Source of the DNA: Nakamurella sp040546275
GTDB taxonomy: Bacteria > Actinomycetota > Actinomycetes > Mycobacteriales > Nakamurellaceae
Assembly (NCBI RefSeq): GCF_040546275.1
Contig: NZ_JBEPNO010000002.1
Location: forward strand, 434,001 to 498,000
Length of the DNA: 64,000 nucleotides
Direction: 5' to 3'
Each line of letters begins with the position of its first letter. Position 1 is the first letter of the stretch. The position numbers were made by a program, and so were the translations under genes. This document shows positions 53,362-63,114 of this stretch, one piece after another. The notes under the pieces are model-generated. The model was not told the DNA's origin. It searched no databases and saw nothing but the letters and a program-made list of their open reading frames with translations.

Positions 53362-54203
53362 TGCCCACCCAGCTCGCACATGCTCGCGGCAGGTTCTTCG
53401 TCCTGCGGCTGGTCCTGGCCATGGTCATCACCCTCATCATGTTCTTCCCGATCTACTGGATGATGGTGACGGCGTTCTCCACCCGCGAGGACCTCTACGC
53501 GCCGGGCCTGCACCTATGGCCCCTGCACTTCACCCTTGACAACTTCCGGACGCCGTTCGCCGACTTCCCCATCTGGACGTGGTTCAAGAACTCGACCGTC
53601 ATCACCCTGTTCACCACCGCGATCACCGTGGTGGTGAACCTGTTGGCCGGCTATGCGTTCGCCAAGATTCCGTTTCGCGGGCGCAACGCTCTGTTTCTGA
53701 TCCTGTTGTCCACCATGATGATCCCGGTACAGGCGATCATGGTGCCGCAGTTCACGCTCTCCATCAACCTCGGTCTCTACGGCAACATCTGGTCCGTCAT
53801 CCTGCCCGAGAGCGCAGCCGTCTTCGGCATCTTCCTGGCGCGACAGTTCTTCCTGGCCATTCCCGACGAATTGGTCGAGGCCGCCCGGGTGGACGGTGCC
53901 GGCCAGTTCCGCACGTTCGCGTCGATCGTGCTGCCGCTGTGCAAGCCGCTGATCGCCGTGCTGGTGCTGCTGTCGTTCATGAACGAATGGAACGCATTGG
54001 CGTGGCCGTTGATCGCCCTGTTCTCCAACCAGGAACTCTTCACCCTGCCGTTGGGCATCGTGACGGACCTCAAGGGCCAGTACACGTCCAACTATGGCGC
54101 CATCATGGCCATCAACCTGGTGGCCATCGCGCCGATGGTGATCCTCTTCGTCTCTTTCCAGCGCTACTTCGTGCAGGGCCTGGCGCGGACCGGTATCAAA
54201 TGA
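53361..54203 (+). CDS. ABC sugar importer permease (MalG-type)
   Basis: 280 residues, six membrane helices, EAA loop VEAARVDGAGQFRTFASIVLP. AGGTGGG precedes the ATG. It overlaps the dehydrogenase gene by ATGA. Confidence 0.9.
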   Translation: MPTQLAHARGRFFVLRLVLAMVITLIMFFPIYWMMVTAFSTREDLYAPGLHLWPLHFTLDNFRTPFADFPIWTWFKNSTVITLFTTAITVVVNLLAGYAFAKIPFRGRNALFLILLSTMMIPVQAIMVPQFTLSINLGLYGNIWSVILPESAAVFGIFLARQFFLAIPDELVEAARVDGAGQFRTFASIVLPLCKPLIAVLVLLSFMNEWNALAWPLIALFSNQELFTLPLGIVTDLKGQYTSNYGAIMAINLVAIAPMVILFVSFQRYFVQGLARTGIK

Positions 54204-55279
54204 CGGTCGCAGCTCCGGTCAGGTACCTGAGCACCCTGCGCTTCGACGACGCGTTCCTGCAACGGCTGCAGTCGCTCTCACCGCGCCTGGAGGTGGAGCA
54301 GATCACCGCCGACGAGGTGGCTGACGTCCCGGCGGAGACGTGGGCGCAGATCGACATCCTCCACACCTCCGGCGTGATCCCGTCAGCGGAGCTGGCGCCA
54401 CGGGTGCGGTGGGTCCAGCTCGATACCTCGGGGGCGGATCACCTGCGTGGTCACCCGATCTGGGACGCCGACGTCGCCATCACCACGTTGGGCGGCGTCG
54501 GTCCGGTGTCGATGGCGGAATACGTGCTCTTCGGCCTGCTCGGCATGGCGCACCGACTGCCCGCCCTGGTGCAGGCAGGGCGATCTGGATCCTGGCCGCA
54601 GAATCGGCTGGCGGCAGTACTGTTCACCCCCGCCAGGATCCGCGGGACGACGATGACCATCGTCGGCTATGGGCGCATCGGGCAGGAGGTCGCCAGACTG
54701 GCGGCTCCGTTCGGCATTCGTGTGGTCGGGCTGAGCCGCAGTGGGTCCGTCAAGTCCGTCGACGACCGGTACGACGGGCGCGCCACCAACGATCGGCCGG
54801 CGGCCCTCGCGGTGCGGGAGTTGCTGCCGCACCAGGAGATCGGGTGGGAGGGCGACGAGGTGCTGGTGGCCGGCATCGACCGGCTGGACGACGCGCTGCC
54901 GTTGACCGACTGGCTGGTCGTCGTCGTCCCGCGCACGCCGGAAACGTTCCACCTGTTGGATGCCTCCTGTTTCCAGCGGCTTCCGTCCGGTGCTGTGCTG
55001 ATCAACGCGTCACGCGGTGGGATCGTTGACGAGTCCGCCCTGCTGGCGGCGTTGCGCCGCGGACAGCTGGCCGGTGCTGTGCTCGATGTCTTCGAATCCG
55101 AACCGCTTGCACCCCAGTCGTTCTGGTGGAGCGAGCCGGGAGTGTTCATCACCCCGCACGTGGCCGGCCGGGCGGCCGACTACGCGGCCCATGTCGAACA
55201 CATCGTGACCGAGAACCTGACCCGTTTCCTGGCCGGTAGGCCGATGACGAACGTCCTGGACCGGGAACGGGGGTACTGA
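54200..55279 (+). CDS. D-isomer-specific 2-hydroxyacid dehydrogenase family protein
   Basis: 359 residues. NAD-binding loop VGYGRIGQEVARLA; catalytic Arg in NASRGGIVDESAL; Glu in VFESEPL; His in ITPHVAG. An insertion of about 30 residues after the first Rossmann strand pair (around RATNDRPAALAVRELLP) is not usual. It would interconvert a 2-oxo acid and a D-2-hydroxy acid, such as hydroxypyruvate and glycerate, within the sugar pathway (inference). Coupled to the permease gene upstream; one base separates it from the regulator. Confidence 0.85.
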   Translation: MTVAAPVRYLSTLRFDDAFLQRLQSLSPRLEVEQITADEVADVPAETWAQIDILHTSGVIPSAELAPRVRWVQLDTSGADHLRGHPIWDADVAITTLGGVGPVSMAEYVLFGLLGMAHRLPALVQAGRSGSWPQNRLAAVLFTPARIRGTTMTIVGYGRIGQEVARLAAPFGIRVVGLSRSGSVKSVDDRYDGRATNDRPAALAVRELLPHQEIGWEGDEVLVAGIDRLDDALPLTDWLVVVVPRTPETFHLLDASCFQRLPSGAVLINASRGGIVDESALLAALRRGQLAGAVLDVFESEPLAPQSFWWSEPGVFITPHVAGRAADYAAHVEHIVTENLTRFLAGRPMTNVLDRERGY

Positions 55280-55280
55280 G

Positions 55281-56039
55281 ATGCTCGAGTTCGACCGGCA
55301 GCAGATGGTGCTGCACCATCTGCGGATCAATGGTTCCGGCAATGTCGCCGAGCTGGCGCAGGCGCTCGGTGTCAGCCCCTCGACGGTTCGGCGTGACCTG
55401 GCCGACCTCTCGGGCCGGCGGCTGCTGACCAGGGTTCGCGGCGGCGCGAGCCTGGCCGGCGTGCAGACGGAGCCGGACCGATCGCGTCGGGTGATCGCGC
55501 AGGAGCACGAGAAGCGCCGCATCGGGGCGGCGGCGGCCCACCGCATCGTGGACGGATCGACGCTGCTGATCAGTGGCGGGACGACGACGGAGGCGATGGT
55601 GCCGTTCCTGGCCGGCAAGGAGCGGTTGACCGTGTTGACCAATGCGTTGAACGTGGCCAACCTGCTCAGCAGCTACCGGGAGATCACCGTCGTCGTCCTC
55701 GGTGGAATCCTGCGCCACGAGGAGATGTCGTTGCTGGGGCCGATCGCCGAGCGCACCCTGGCGGAGTTCCACGTCGATGTCGCGTTCTACAGCGCGTTCG
55801 GCATCGATGCCGACCGCGGACTCTACGGCGCCCATGCGCTGGAGGCTTCCACCGACCGCTCGCTGCTGGCGTGCGCCGCGTCGGTCATCGTGCTCGCCGA
55901 TCACACCAAGTTCGAGCAACGCGGTCCCGTCCGACTGGCCCCGCCGCGGGCGATCGACTGCGTCATCACCGACAGTGCGGCCGATCCGGAAGTACTGGCA
56001 GGTCTGCGATCCCAGGGCGTCGAGGTCGTCACCTGCTGA
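55281..56039 (+). CDS. DeoR-family transcriptional regulator
   Basis: 252 residues: N-terminal DeoR helix-turn-helix (NVAELAQALGVSPSTVRRDLADL) and the sugar-phosphate-binding DeoRC domain (STLLISGGTTTEAM, LGGILRHEEM, ADHTKF). It lies inside the operon it likely controls, one base after the dehydrogenase stop. Inducer is probably a phosphorylated sugar. Confidence 0.88.
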   Translation: MLEFDRQQMVLHHLRINGSGNVAELAQALGVSPSTVRRDLADLSGRRLLTRVRGGASLAGVQTEPDRSRRVIAQEHEKRRIGAAAAHRIVDGSTLLISGGTTTEAMVPFLAGKERLTVLTNALNVANLLSSYREITVVVLGGILRHEEMSLLGPIAERTLAEFHVDVAFYSAFGIDADRGLYGAHALEASTDRSLLACAASVIVLADHTKFEQRGPVRLAPPRAIDCVITDSAADPEVLAGLRSQGVEVVTC

Positions 56040-56122
56040 TCGGGCGTCGACGCCTGCCAGACCACAAGAATAGATCCGCAACAGGGCGCGAATGCGCCCG
56101 GAACGAGAAGAGGCCGACCGCG

Positions 56123-56404
56123 GTGGAGAGCGCGAACGAGGCACTGGACGTCCTGCGCGAGTCGCAGGACCGTGCCCTGCACCGGGAGGGCATCCCGATG
56201 TTCGTCGGGCTGGCCGACGAACGACCAGGGCAGGACCGGCCTGCGCCAGGACAGACCGACATCGACCGGGGCACTGCCGTTGTCGAACGGATGGAGCACT
56301 ATCGCTCCGCTCTCGCCGCCCAGCAGCGGGACACCGACATGGGCGTGGTGATCAGCGTTCTCACGGTGACCGCGTACGAGGACTTCGATCGGAGTGTGTC
56401 CTAG
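56123..56404 (+). CDS. Hypothetical protein, 93 aa
   Basis: Not recognised. Two helical stretches (ANEALDVLRESQDRALHREG and VVERMEHYRSALAAQQRD) flank a Pro/Asp-rich loop, then a short strand (VVISVLTVTAYEDF). The stop is directly against the ATG of the deacetylase-like gene, so it is probably translated and part of that operon. GAAGAGG stands 9 bases before GTG 56123. Confidence 0.5.
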   Translation: MESANEALDVLRESQDRALHREGIPMFVGLADERPGQDRPAPGQTDIDRGTAVVERMEHYRSALAAQQRDTDMGVVISVLTVTAYEDFDRSVS

Positions 56405-57088
56405 ATGAGCACGTTGACCTTCTCCGCCCACCGTGACCTGTTGGCGCAGGGGCGTTTCGTCCGCCTGGTCAACTACCACAACACCCCGGCGGCCGGCCGG
56501 CCGGCGTTGCGCCGGGAACTGGCCGCCTACCGGGAGGCATTCGCTCCGATCGGACTCGCCGAGCTGGACCGGTTCTACGCGACCGGGACGTGGAGCACCG
56601 AGCAACCAGGTTTCATCCCGGTGTTCTACGAGGGCTATCGCAACAGCTTCGACGTGGCCGGGCCGCTCTGCGACGAACTGGACATCACCGGCTGGTTCGC
56701 GGTCTGCACCGGCTTCGTCGACTGCCCCGTCGCCGAGCAGGAACTCTTCGCCAGATCGCACTGGATCGGGCTGGTCGACGAGGAGAAGGCGGGGGACCGG
56801 ATCGCGATGAGTTGGGACGAGGTCGCCGACCTGGCCGCCCGACATGTCGTCTACCCGCACACCGCGTCCCACGACGGCATCGCCGACGTGATCACCGACG
56901 AGGACATCTTCCGGGAGATCGTCGAACCCAAGCAGAAGATGGATGCCGTCACGGGGCAATCGGCGCCGGCCTTCGTCTGGCTGCACGGTTCGCCCTGGGG
57001 ATCGAGCCCGCGCCACGACCGGGCCGTCGTCGAGGCCGGCTACCGGTATCTGTTCAGCAACACCATGATCCACCGCATCGCCGACTGA
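56405..57088 (+). CDS. Polysaccharide deacetylase-like protein
   Basis: A 227-residue NodB-like barrel: LVNYHNTP near the start, GWFAVCTGFVDCP, then SWDEVADLAARHVVYPHTASHDGI holding the paired histidines and FVWLHGSPWG. It lacks a signal peptide, so it probably acts on a small imported sugar or derivative rather than on a polymer. It sits between a small unknown gene and the GH4 gene. Confidence 0.75.
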   Translation: MSTLTFSAHRDLLAQGRFVRLVNYHNTPAAGRPALRRELAAYREAFAPIGLAELDRFYATGTWSTEQPGFIPVFYEGYRNSFDVAGPLCDELDITGWFAVCTGFVDCPVAEQELFARSHWIGLVDEEKAGDRIAMSWDEVADLAARHVVYPHTASHDGIADVITDEDIFREIVEPKQKMDAVTGQSAPAFVWLHGSPWGSSPRHDRAVVEAGYRYLFSNTMIHRIAD

Positions 57089-57103
57089 TCGGGAAGCTGC
57101 ACC

Positions 57104-58480
57104 GTGAGCGAAGAAGTGGAGCGACGCACCCTGGTGCTGATCGGCGCTGGCAGCGCCGTCTTCACCAGAGGGCTGCTGGCCGATCTGATCTCGGCGAAGG
57201 ACCTGGGGGACTGGGACATCCGGCTGGTGGACGTGGCGCCGGCGGCACTTGCCACCGCAGTGGGCCTCGCCACCAGGATGGTCGCGGCGCGCGGCGCGGA
57301 GCGCCACATCGCCGTCACCGGCACCACCGATCGGCGGAAAGCGTTGCTGGGCGCCGACTTCATCGTGACCTGCGTCGGGGTCGGCGGCCGCCCGGCGTGG
57401 CAGGCAGATCATCGGGTGTGCATGGAGCACGGCATCTTCCAGCCGGTCGGTGATTCGGTGATGCCGGGCGGGATCTCCAGACTGCTCCGGACCACGCCGG
57501 TCCTGGTGGCGATCGCCCTCGACATCGCGGAGTTGGCACCCGAGGCGTTCTTCTTCAACTACAGCAATCCGATGACGGCCAACGTGATGGCCATGGCCCG
57601 CTATGCGGGACTGCCCGGGGTGGTCGGCCTCTGCCACGGAATGCACCACGTGCAGCGGCATCTCGCCGCCTACCTCGGTGAGCCGCTGGCGGAGACCTCG
57701 ACGCTGTACGCGGGGATCAACCACCTGACGTTCATCTACGACTTCCGGGTTCGCGGGCGCGATGCCTGGCCGCGGGTACGGGACAGGGTCGCGGCCGACC
57801 TCGCCCAGCCGATGGATCCGGCGCTGATCGGCGATATCTGGAACGAGAACACCAGCGCCTGGCAGAACCCGTTCTCCTGGGAACTCTTCGCCCGCTACGG
57901 TGCGTTCCCGGCGGCGGAGGACCGCCACGTCACCGAGTTCTTCCCCGAGAGGTGGAGCAGCGGCGAGTACTACGGCAAGACCCTCGGCCTGGATGCGTTC
58001 TCGGTGCAGGAGATCCTGGACTGGGGCGAGAACCGTTACCAGGGCATGCGGGCCCAGGCCGACGGCAGCGTCCCGCTGGACGACGACGCGTTCGAGCGCT
58101 CCAGCGGCGAGCAGGAGCAGCTCATCGGCATCATCGGATCGGTGCTGGCTGATTCACGGGAGATGTTCTCCTGCAACGTGATCAACAACGGTGCGGTGCC
58201 CGGACTCCCCGACGACGCCGCGCTGGAGATTCCCGGCGTGGCGACCGCCCGCGGTATCCGGCCGATCGCCGTGCCCGACCTCTCGTTGGCGTTGACCGCC
58301 ATCCTGCAGCGCCGGCTGACGCCCGTGTACCTGTCCCTCGAGGCAGCCATGACCGGCGACCGAAACATGGTGGTCGAAGCCATTCTCGCCGACGGTGCGG
58401 TGGCCGATCCGGCTCCCGCAGCCGCGTTGGCAGACAATTTGATCGCCACCCAGCTCGAGTACCTCCCACGGTTTCGCTGA
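57104..58480 (+). CDS. GH4 family glycosidase
   Basis: A 458-residue GH4 enzyme, which uses NAD and a divalent metal in an oxidise-eliminate-reduce mechanism. Visible: Rossmann start VLIGAGSAVFTRGL, VGVGGRPAW, FFNYSNPM, the metal Cys-His in GLCHGMHH and AGINHLTF. The CHG motif belongs, as far as I recall, to alpha-glucosidase/alpha-glucuronidase subgroups rather than the CNVP or CDMP phospho-glycosidases. The sugar-acid dehydratase gene next door favours a uronide substrate (inference). Confidence 0.88.
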   Translation: MSEEVERRTLVLIGAGSAVFTRGLLADLISAKDLGDWDIRLVDVAPAALATAVGLATRMVAARGAERHIAVTGTTDRRKALLGADFIVTCVGVGGRPAWQADHRVCMEHGIFQPVGDSVMPGGISRLLRTTPVLVAIALDIAELAPEAFFFNYSNPMTANVMAMARYAGLPGVVGLCHGMHHVQRHLAAYLGEPLAETSTLYAGINHLTFIYDFRVRGRDAWPRVRDRVAADLAQPMDPALIGDIWNENTSAWQNPFSWELFARYGAFPAAEDRHVTEFFPERWSSGEYYGKTLGLDAFSVQEILDWGENRYQGMRAQADGSVPLDDDAFERSSGEQEQLIGIIGSVLADSREMFSCNVINNGAVPGLPDDAALEIPGVATARGIRPIAVPDLSLALTAILQRRLTPVYLSLEAAMTGDRNMVVEAILADGAVADPAPAAALADNLIATQLEYLPRFR

Positions 58481-58527
58481 AAGCAGATGACAATCACCCT
58501 TCACCACCAGTACACGAGGAAGAACAG

Positions 58528-60243
58528 ATGACACTGCGTAGCGCCGCGTGGTTTGCCGCAGAAGGCAAGACCGGCATCATGTCCCGTGCCTGGCTGCGGT
58601 CCGAAGGTCTGCCGGACGACAGCTTCGTCGGCCGGCCGGTGATCGGGATCGCCAACAGCTGGTCGGAACTGACACCGTGCAACATGCACTTCCGGGAGCT
58701 CGCCGAGCAGGTGAAGCGGGGCGTCTGGCAGGCCGGCGGAGTTCCCTTCGAATTCCCGACCACCTCGGCCGGCGAGCCCCTGGTCCGCCCGACCGCGATG
58801 GTGCTGCGCAACCTGATCTCGATGGATCTCGAGGAGACTCTGCGCGGCAACCCGTTGGACGCCGTCGTACTGCTGGCCGGGTGCGACAAGACCACGCCGG
58901 CCTACCTGATGGGGGCGGCCAGCGTCGACCTCCCGACGCTGCTGATCACCGGCGGTCCGATGCTCAACGGGAAGCACCGGGGTACCGACATCGGTTCGGG
59001 GACCTCGATCTGGCGGCTCACCGAGTCCTTCCGCGCCGGCGAGATCACCCAGGGCGAACTGTTCGAGGCAGAGGGCTGCATGGCGCGGAGCCGGGGACAT
59101 TGCATGACGATGGGAACCGCGTCGACGATGGCGCTCCTCACCGAGATCCTGGGCATGCAACTACCGGGCAGTGCCGAACTTCCGGCCGACGACGCCCGCC
59201 GCCGGACCATGGCGCATCTGGCCGGCCGCCGGATCGTGGAGATGGTCGGCGAAGGTCTCACGCCGTCGAAGATCCTGACCAGACGCGCCTTCGAGAACGC
59301 CATCCGGCTCAACGCCGCCATCGGCGGATCGACCAACGCGGTAGTGCACCTCCTCGCTCTGGCCGGGCGGGTCGAGGTGCCGCTCGACCTGGACGACTTC
59401 GACCGACTCGTCCGCGACATCCCGACGCTGGTCGATCTGATGCCGTCGGGCCGGTTCCTGATGGAGGATTTCGCCTACGCCGGTGGGCTCGGTGCGCTGG
59501 TGGCGGAGATGGGCGACCTGCTGGACCAGGACACGATCACCATCACGGGCACCTCCATCCGCGAGAACTACGCCGGAGGCGAGTGTTTCAACACCGAGGT
59601 GATCCGGACGATGGACAACCCGGTGAAGCCGGTCGGTTCGGGAATCGCGGTGCTTCGGGGCAATCTTGCTCCGTCCGGAGCGGTCATCAAGCAATCGGCG
59701 GCGTCACCGGACCTGCTGCGGCACATCGGGAGAGCGGTGGTCTTCGACCGTCTCGAGGACTACCTGGCGGTCGCCGACGACGACGACGTGGACATCAAGG
59801 CCGATGACGTCCTGGTCATCCGCTACGCCGGCCCCCGCGGATACCCGGGTATGCCGGAGATCGCGAACGTCGCGTTGCCGCGCCGCCTCCTTGCCGACGG
59901 CGTGCGGGACATGGTGCGCATCTCCGACGCCCGGATGAGCGGAACCTCCTACGGCACCGTCGTGCTGCACATCGCGCCGGAGGCGGCGATCGGCGGTCCA
60001 CTGTCGTTGGTGCGCACCGGTGATCAGATCGAACTCGACGTCCCCGGCCGGACCCTCAACATGCTGGTCGACGACGACGAGCTGGCCCGCCGCCGGGAGG
60101 GCTGGGCCGCACCCGAGGTGCCGAGCGCGGCGCGCGGGTACATGAAGCTCTTCGTCGAACACGTCCAGGGCGCCGATGTCGGCGCCGACTTCGACTTCCT
60201 GCAGGGCAACCAGCCGCCGGAGGTGCCACGTCGCGGATTCTGA
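58528..60243 (+). CDS. IlvD/Edd family dehydratase (sugar-acid dehydratase type)
   Basis: 571 residues. LAGCDKTTPAYLMGA provides an iron-sulfur Cys and metal site, GGSTNAVVHL and SDARMSGTSYGTVVLH are the family signatures. Branched-chain IlvD proteins have similar motifs, but placement in a carbohydrate locus after GH4 and ABC genes argues for an aldonate such as gluconate, xylonate or arabonate. GAGGAAG precedes the ATG. Confidence 0.88.
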   Translation: MTLRSAAWFAAEGKTGIMSRAWLRSEGLPDDSFVGRPVIGIANSWSELTPCNMHFRELAEQVKRGVWQAGGVPFEFPTTSAGEPLVRPTAMVLRNLISMDLEETLRGNPLDAVVLLAGCDKTTPAYLMGAASVDLPTLLITGGPMLNGKHRGTDIGSGTSIWRLTESFRAGEITQGELFEAEGCMARSRGHCMTMGTASTMALLTEILGMQLPGSAELPADDARRRTMAHLAGRRIVEMVGEGLTPSKILTRRAFENAIRLNAAIGGSTNAVVHLLALAGRVEVPLDLDDFDRLVRDIPTLVDLMPSGRFLMEDFAYAGGLGALVAEMGDLLDQDTITITGTSIRENYAGGECFNTEVIRTMDNPVKPVGSGIAVLRGNLAPSGAVIKQSAASPDLLRHIGRAVVFDRLEDYLAVADDDDVDIKADDVLVIRYAGPRGYPGMPEIANVALPRRLLADGVRDMVRISDARMSGTSYGTVVLHIAPEAAIGGPLSLVRTGDQIELDVPGRTLNMLVDDDELARRREGWAAPEVPSAARGYMKLFVEHVQGADVGADFDFLQGNQPPEVPRRGF

Positions 60244-60259
60244 GTCGTCGCGCCGGGTC

Positions 60260-61201
60260 ATGATCGTCGGCGCCACCGGAGTACTGCGTCCGGCGGTCCT
60301 GGACTGTGTCGCCCGCGGTTGGGCGGTGACGGCGATCGCGCGGAACCTCGAGAACCTGGCTGACCTGGTGGACGAGGCGGGACCGTCGGTGACGGCGGTG
60401 TCGGTGGACGTCTACGACGGACAGTTGTCAGCGGCGGCACTTTCGTCGACGTTCGACGACGCCCTGCTCTACCTCGCGGCGGACGACGACGATACGGAGA
60501 ACCAGGCCGCCGACCTACTGCAGGCCCGCGTGAGCGGGACCACGGTGCGGATCCTGACCAGCCGCTGGGCGCCCAGCGGCGCGCTCGCCGACGGTCGATG
60601 GCCGAGAACCGAACGCCGGGTGCATCTCCTCCTCGGCGCGCACCAGAACCCGGCGACCGGTGAGGTCAGGTGGCACAGCCCGCAGGAGATCTCGGCCGCA
60701 GCCCTATCGGTTCTCGACACCGGGTCGGACGGGGCGCTGGGCAGCCCGGTGGTTCCCGAGACCGGACCGGACGAGCCAGGTCCGGCCGAACCGGATCCGG
60801 TGGTCGGAACGCTGCATCACCTCGAGCTGTGGGTGCCTGATCTGAATCGGGCCCAACAAGAGTGGGGATGGTTGCTGGGACAGCTCGGCTATCGGCAGTT
60901 CCAGGACTGGCCCGACGGTCGGAGCTGGAAACTGGGCCAGACCTATCTCGTGGTGGAGCAGTCATCGGCACTGTCCGCGCCGTCGCACGACCGCCTCCGG
61001 CCGGGTCTCAACCACTTGGCGTTCCACGTCGGCGATCTGCTGGAGACGATCGTCGAGGGTGCGGCAGCCCACGGTTGGACCTTGATGTTCGCCGATCGCC
61101 ATCCGTATGCGGGTGGCTCGGGGCATCGTGCGGCCTACCTGCACAACTTCGATGGCTTCGAGATCGAGCTGGTCGCGACGCCGGATCCGCACACCGATTG
61201 A
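60260..61201 (+). CDS. Rossmann-fold/VOC two-domain fusion protein
   Basis: About 313 residues. The N-terminus (IVGATGVLRPAVLDCVARGWAV) is a short Rossmann-type NAD(P) domain (1-150) lacking the usual dehydrogenase catalytic Tyr-x3-Lys. Residues ~175-310 are a glyoxalase/VOC domain (LHHLELWVPDLNRAQQEWGWLL, LNHLAFHVGD, FDGFEIELVA) with plausible His/Glu metal ligands. ATG 60260 is used; the frame extends upstream into the dehydratase gene without a start. Function unknown; it follows the sugar operon by 16 bases. Confidence 0.72.
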   Translation: MIVGATGVLRPAVLDCVARGWAVTAIARNLENLADLVDEAGPSVTAVSVDVYDGQLSAAALSSTFDDALLYLAADDDDTENQAADLLQARVSGTTVRILTSRWAPSGALADGRWPRTERRVHLLLGAHQNPATGEVRWHSPQEISAAALSVLDTGSDGALGSPVVPETGPDEPGPAEPDPVVGTLHHLELWVPDLNRAQQEWGWLLGQLGYRQFQDWPDGRSWKLGQTYLVVEQSSALSAPSHDRLRPGLNHLAFHVGDLLETIVEGAAAHGWTLMFADRHPYAGGSGHRAAYLHNFDGFEIELVATPDPHTD

Positions 61202-61276
61202 TCCGTGGGCCGAGGCGTGCTGCCCACCGGACCGACAGGGATTCACCGGCAATAGGTCTCGGCACGCGCGGACAGC

Positions 61277-63100
61277 TCAGGTCCGGCGGTCGGTCCGTCC
61301 GGCCAGCGCCTCTTCGTAGGCCTCGTCGGCGCCCGGAACGGCCGGGAATTCCAGTGCAGCACCCTCGCGGGCCATGGCCGTCGCCACTCTCTCGTGCCCG
61401 GGAAGATCCTGGTCCGCGTGCACGAACTGCTTGCCGCGCAGAGCGGATGCCACGATGGCGATGAGCAGCAAGACGATCGAGGCACTGAACGCCACCACCA
61501 GACCGTGGTGGAAGGCGTCGGAGATCAGAGTGGGGAAGAAGGTCCGTCCGGTCAACGTCGACACGTCGGCACCTCCGCCCGCGAGCAGCTGGGACGGGTC
61601 GACCGCCCGCATCAGCTGGGTGATCGGGTTGTCGCCGAGGAACGCGGCGAACAGGGTGCCGACGGGCGGGGTCTGCGAGATGGTCTGTGCTGCATCGGGA
61701 TGCACTCCGAGCGCGACAAGACCGGTCTGCATGGCGCTGGGCAGGCGGCTGGCCAACCCGATGGCCATCAAGGTGAAGAAGCCGCCCATCGACAGCACCA
61801 TGCCGGCGTTCATCCCGGTCGCCCGGACCCCTGACGCCGCACCGCGTTCCGAGGCGGGTACCGCGTTCATGATGGCGGCCGAGTTGGGTGCCGCCAACAG
61901 CCCGGACCCGATGCCGTTGAGGGCCAACAGGGCTGCGAACATCACGTAGTTGAAGTTGGCCGGGATGAGCATCAGGCCGCCGAAGGTCAGCGCCGTCAGG
62001 ATCAGGCCGCCGGTGGAGAAGGCCCTGGCGCCGAAGCGATCCGACAGTGCGCCGGAGACCGGACCGGCGACCAGGAACCCGATCGTCAGCGGCAACATGT
62101 AGATGCCGGCCCAGAGGGGTGTGTCGGCGAATTCGTACCCGTGCAGCGGCAGCCAGATGCCCTGCAACCAGATGATGAGGATGAACTGCAACCCGCCGCG
62201 AGCCATGGCCGAGGCGAAGTTGACGATGTTGCCCGCGGTGAACGCCCTGATCCTGAACAGCTTGAGGTTGATCATCGGGTCGGTCACCCGGTTCTCGATC
62301 ACCACGAAGGCGACCAGAAGGGCGAGTCCGAGGATGACGCCGGTCAGGACCATCGGGCTCGTCCAGCCCATGGTGTGGTTGCCGTAGGGCTGCAGGCCGT
62401 AGGTGATGGCCACCAGCACGCCGATCAGGCCGAGGCCGAACGTCAGGTTGCCCCACCAGTCGATTCGTTGGTGACGCTGCCTGTCCCGGGGCTTGTCGTG
62501 GAGCGTCCGGTAGCCGATCCAGGTGCCCCAGATCCCGACCGGCACGCTGACCCAGAAGACCGCCCGCCAGTGCCATTCCGAGAGCAGACCGCCGATCACC
62601 AGGCCGAGGAACGATCCCGCCAATCCCGCTACCTGGTTGACGCCCAACGCGAAGCCGCGCCGGTCCGCGGGGAAGGCGTCCGTGATGATGGCCGTCGAGT
62701 TGGCGGTCAGCATCGCCCCGCCGACGCCCTGCAGCACCCGGAGTGCGATGAGTTCGACCGCACCGGCCGATCCGCTGTTCGGGACGAGCGCGCAGGCAAT
62801 GGATCCGACCGTGAAGATGGCAAATCCGAGATTGAACAGCTTGGCTCGTCCGTATTGATCGCCGAGGCGGCCGAACGTCACCACCAGGACGGCGGTGACC
62901 AGCATGTACCCCATCAGCATCCAGAGCAGGTAGCTGATGTTCTGCGGTGCCAACGGGTCGAGCCCCAGTCCGGCGAAGATCGCCGGCAGGGAGATCAGCA
63001 GGATCGACGAGTTCAACGTCGCAGCCAGGATGCCGACGGTGGTGACGGTCAGCGCCACCCGGCGGTCGTGCGTGGCGGTGTGTGCGGATGTCGCGGTCAC
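61277..63100 (-). CDS. MFS drug-efflux-type transporter (DHA2, 14 helices)
   Basis: A 607-residue proton antiporter. Motifs: FGRLGDQYGRAKLFNLG (loop 2-3), LQGVGGAMLTANS, and VNQVAGLAGSFLGLVIGGLL (motif C, typical of exporters). A hydrophilic loop of about 60 residues stands before the last helix. GAGAGGGA five bases ahead selects GTG 63100. A 21-base perfect inverted repeat lies just upstream, so it is probably repressed until a drug is sensed. No TetR or MarR gene is adjacent. Confidence 0.9.
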   Translation of the reverse strand: MTATSAHTATHDRRVALTVTTVGILAATLNSSILLISLPAIFAGLGLDPLAPQNISYLLWMLMGYMLVTAVLVVTFGRLGDQYGRAKLFNLGFAIFTVGSIACALVPNSGSAGAVELIALRVLQGVGGAMLTANSTAIITDAFPADRRGFALGVNQVAGLAGSFLGLVIGGLLSEWHWRAVFWVSVPVGIWGTWIGYRTLHDKPRDRQRHQRIDWWGNLTFGLGLIGVLVAITYGLQPYGNHTMGWTSPMVLTGVILGLALLVAFVVIENRVTDPMINLKLFRIRAFTAGNIVNFASAMARGGLQFILIIWLQGIWLPLHGYEFADTPLWAGIYMLPLTIGFLVAGPVSGALSDRFGARAFSTGGLILTALTFGGLMLIPANFNYVMFAALLALNGIGSGLLAAPNSAAIMNAVPASERGAASGVRATGMNAGMVLSMGGFFTLMAIGLASRLPSAMQTGLVALGVHPDAAQTISQTPPVGTLFAAFLGDNPITQLMRAVDPSQLLAGGGADVSTLTGRTFFPTLISDAFHHGLVVAFSASIVLLLIAIVASALRGKQFVHADQDLPGHERVATAMAREGAALEFPAVPGADEAYEEALAGRTDRRT

Positions 63101-63114
63101 AGGCGTCCCTCTCG

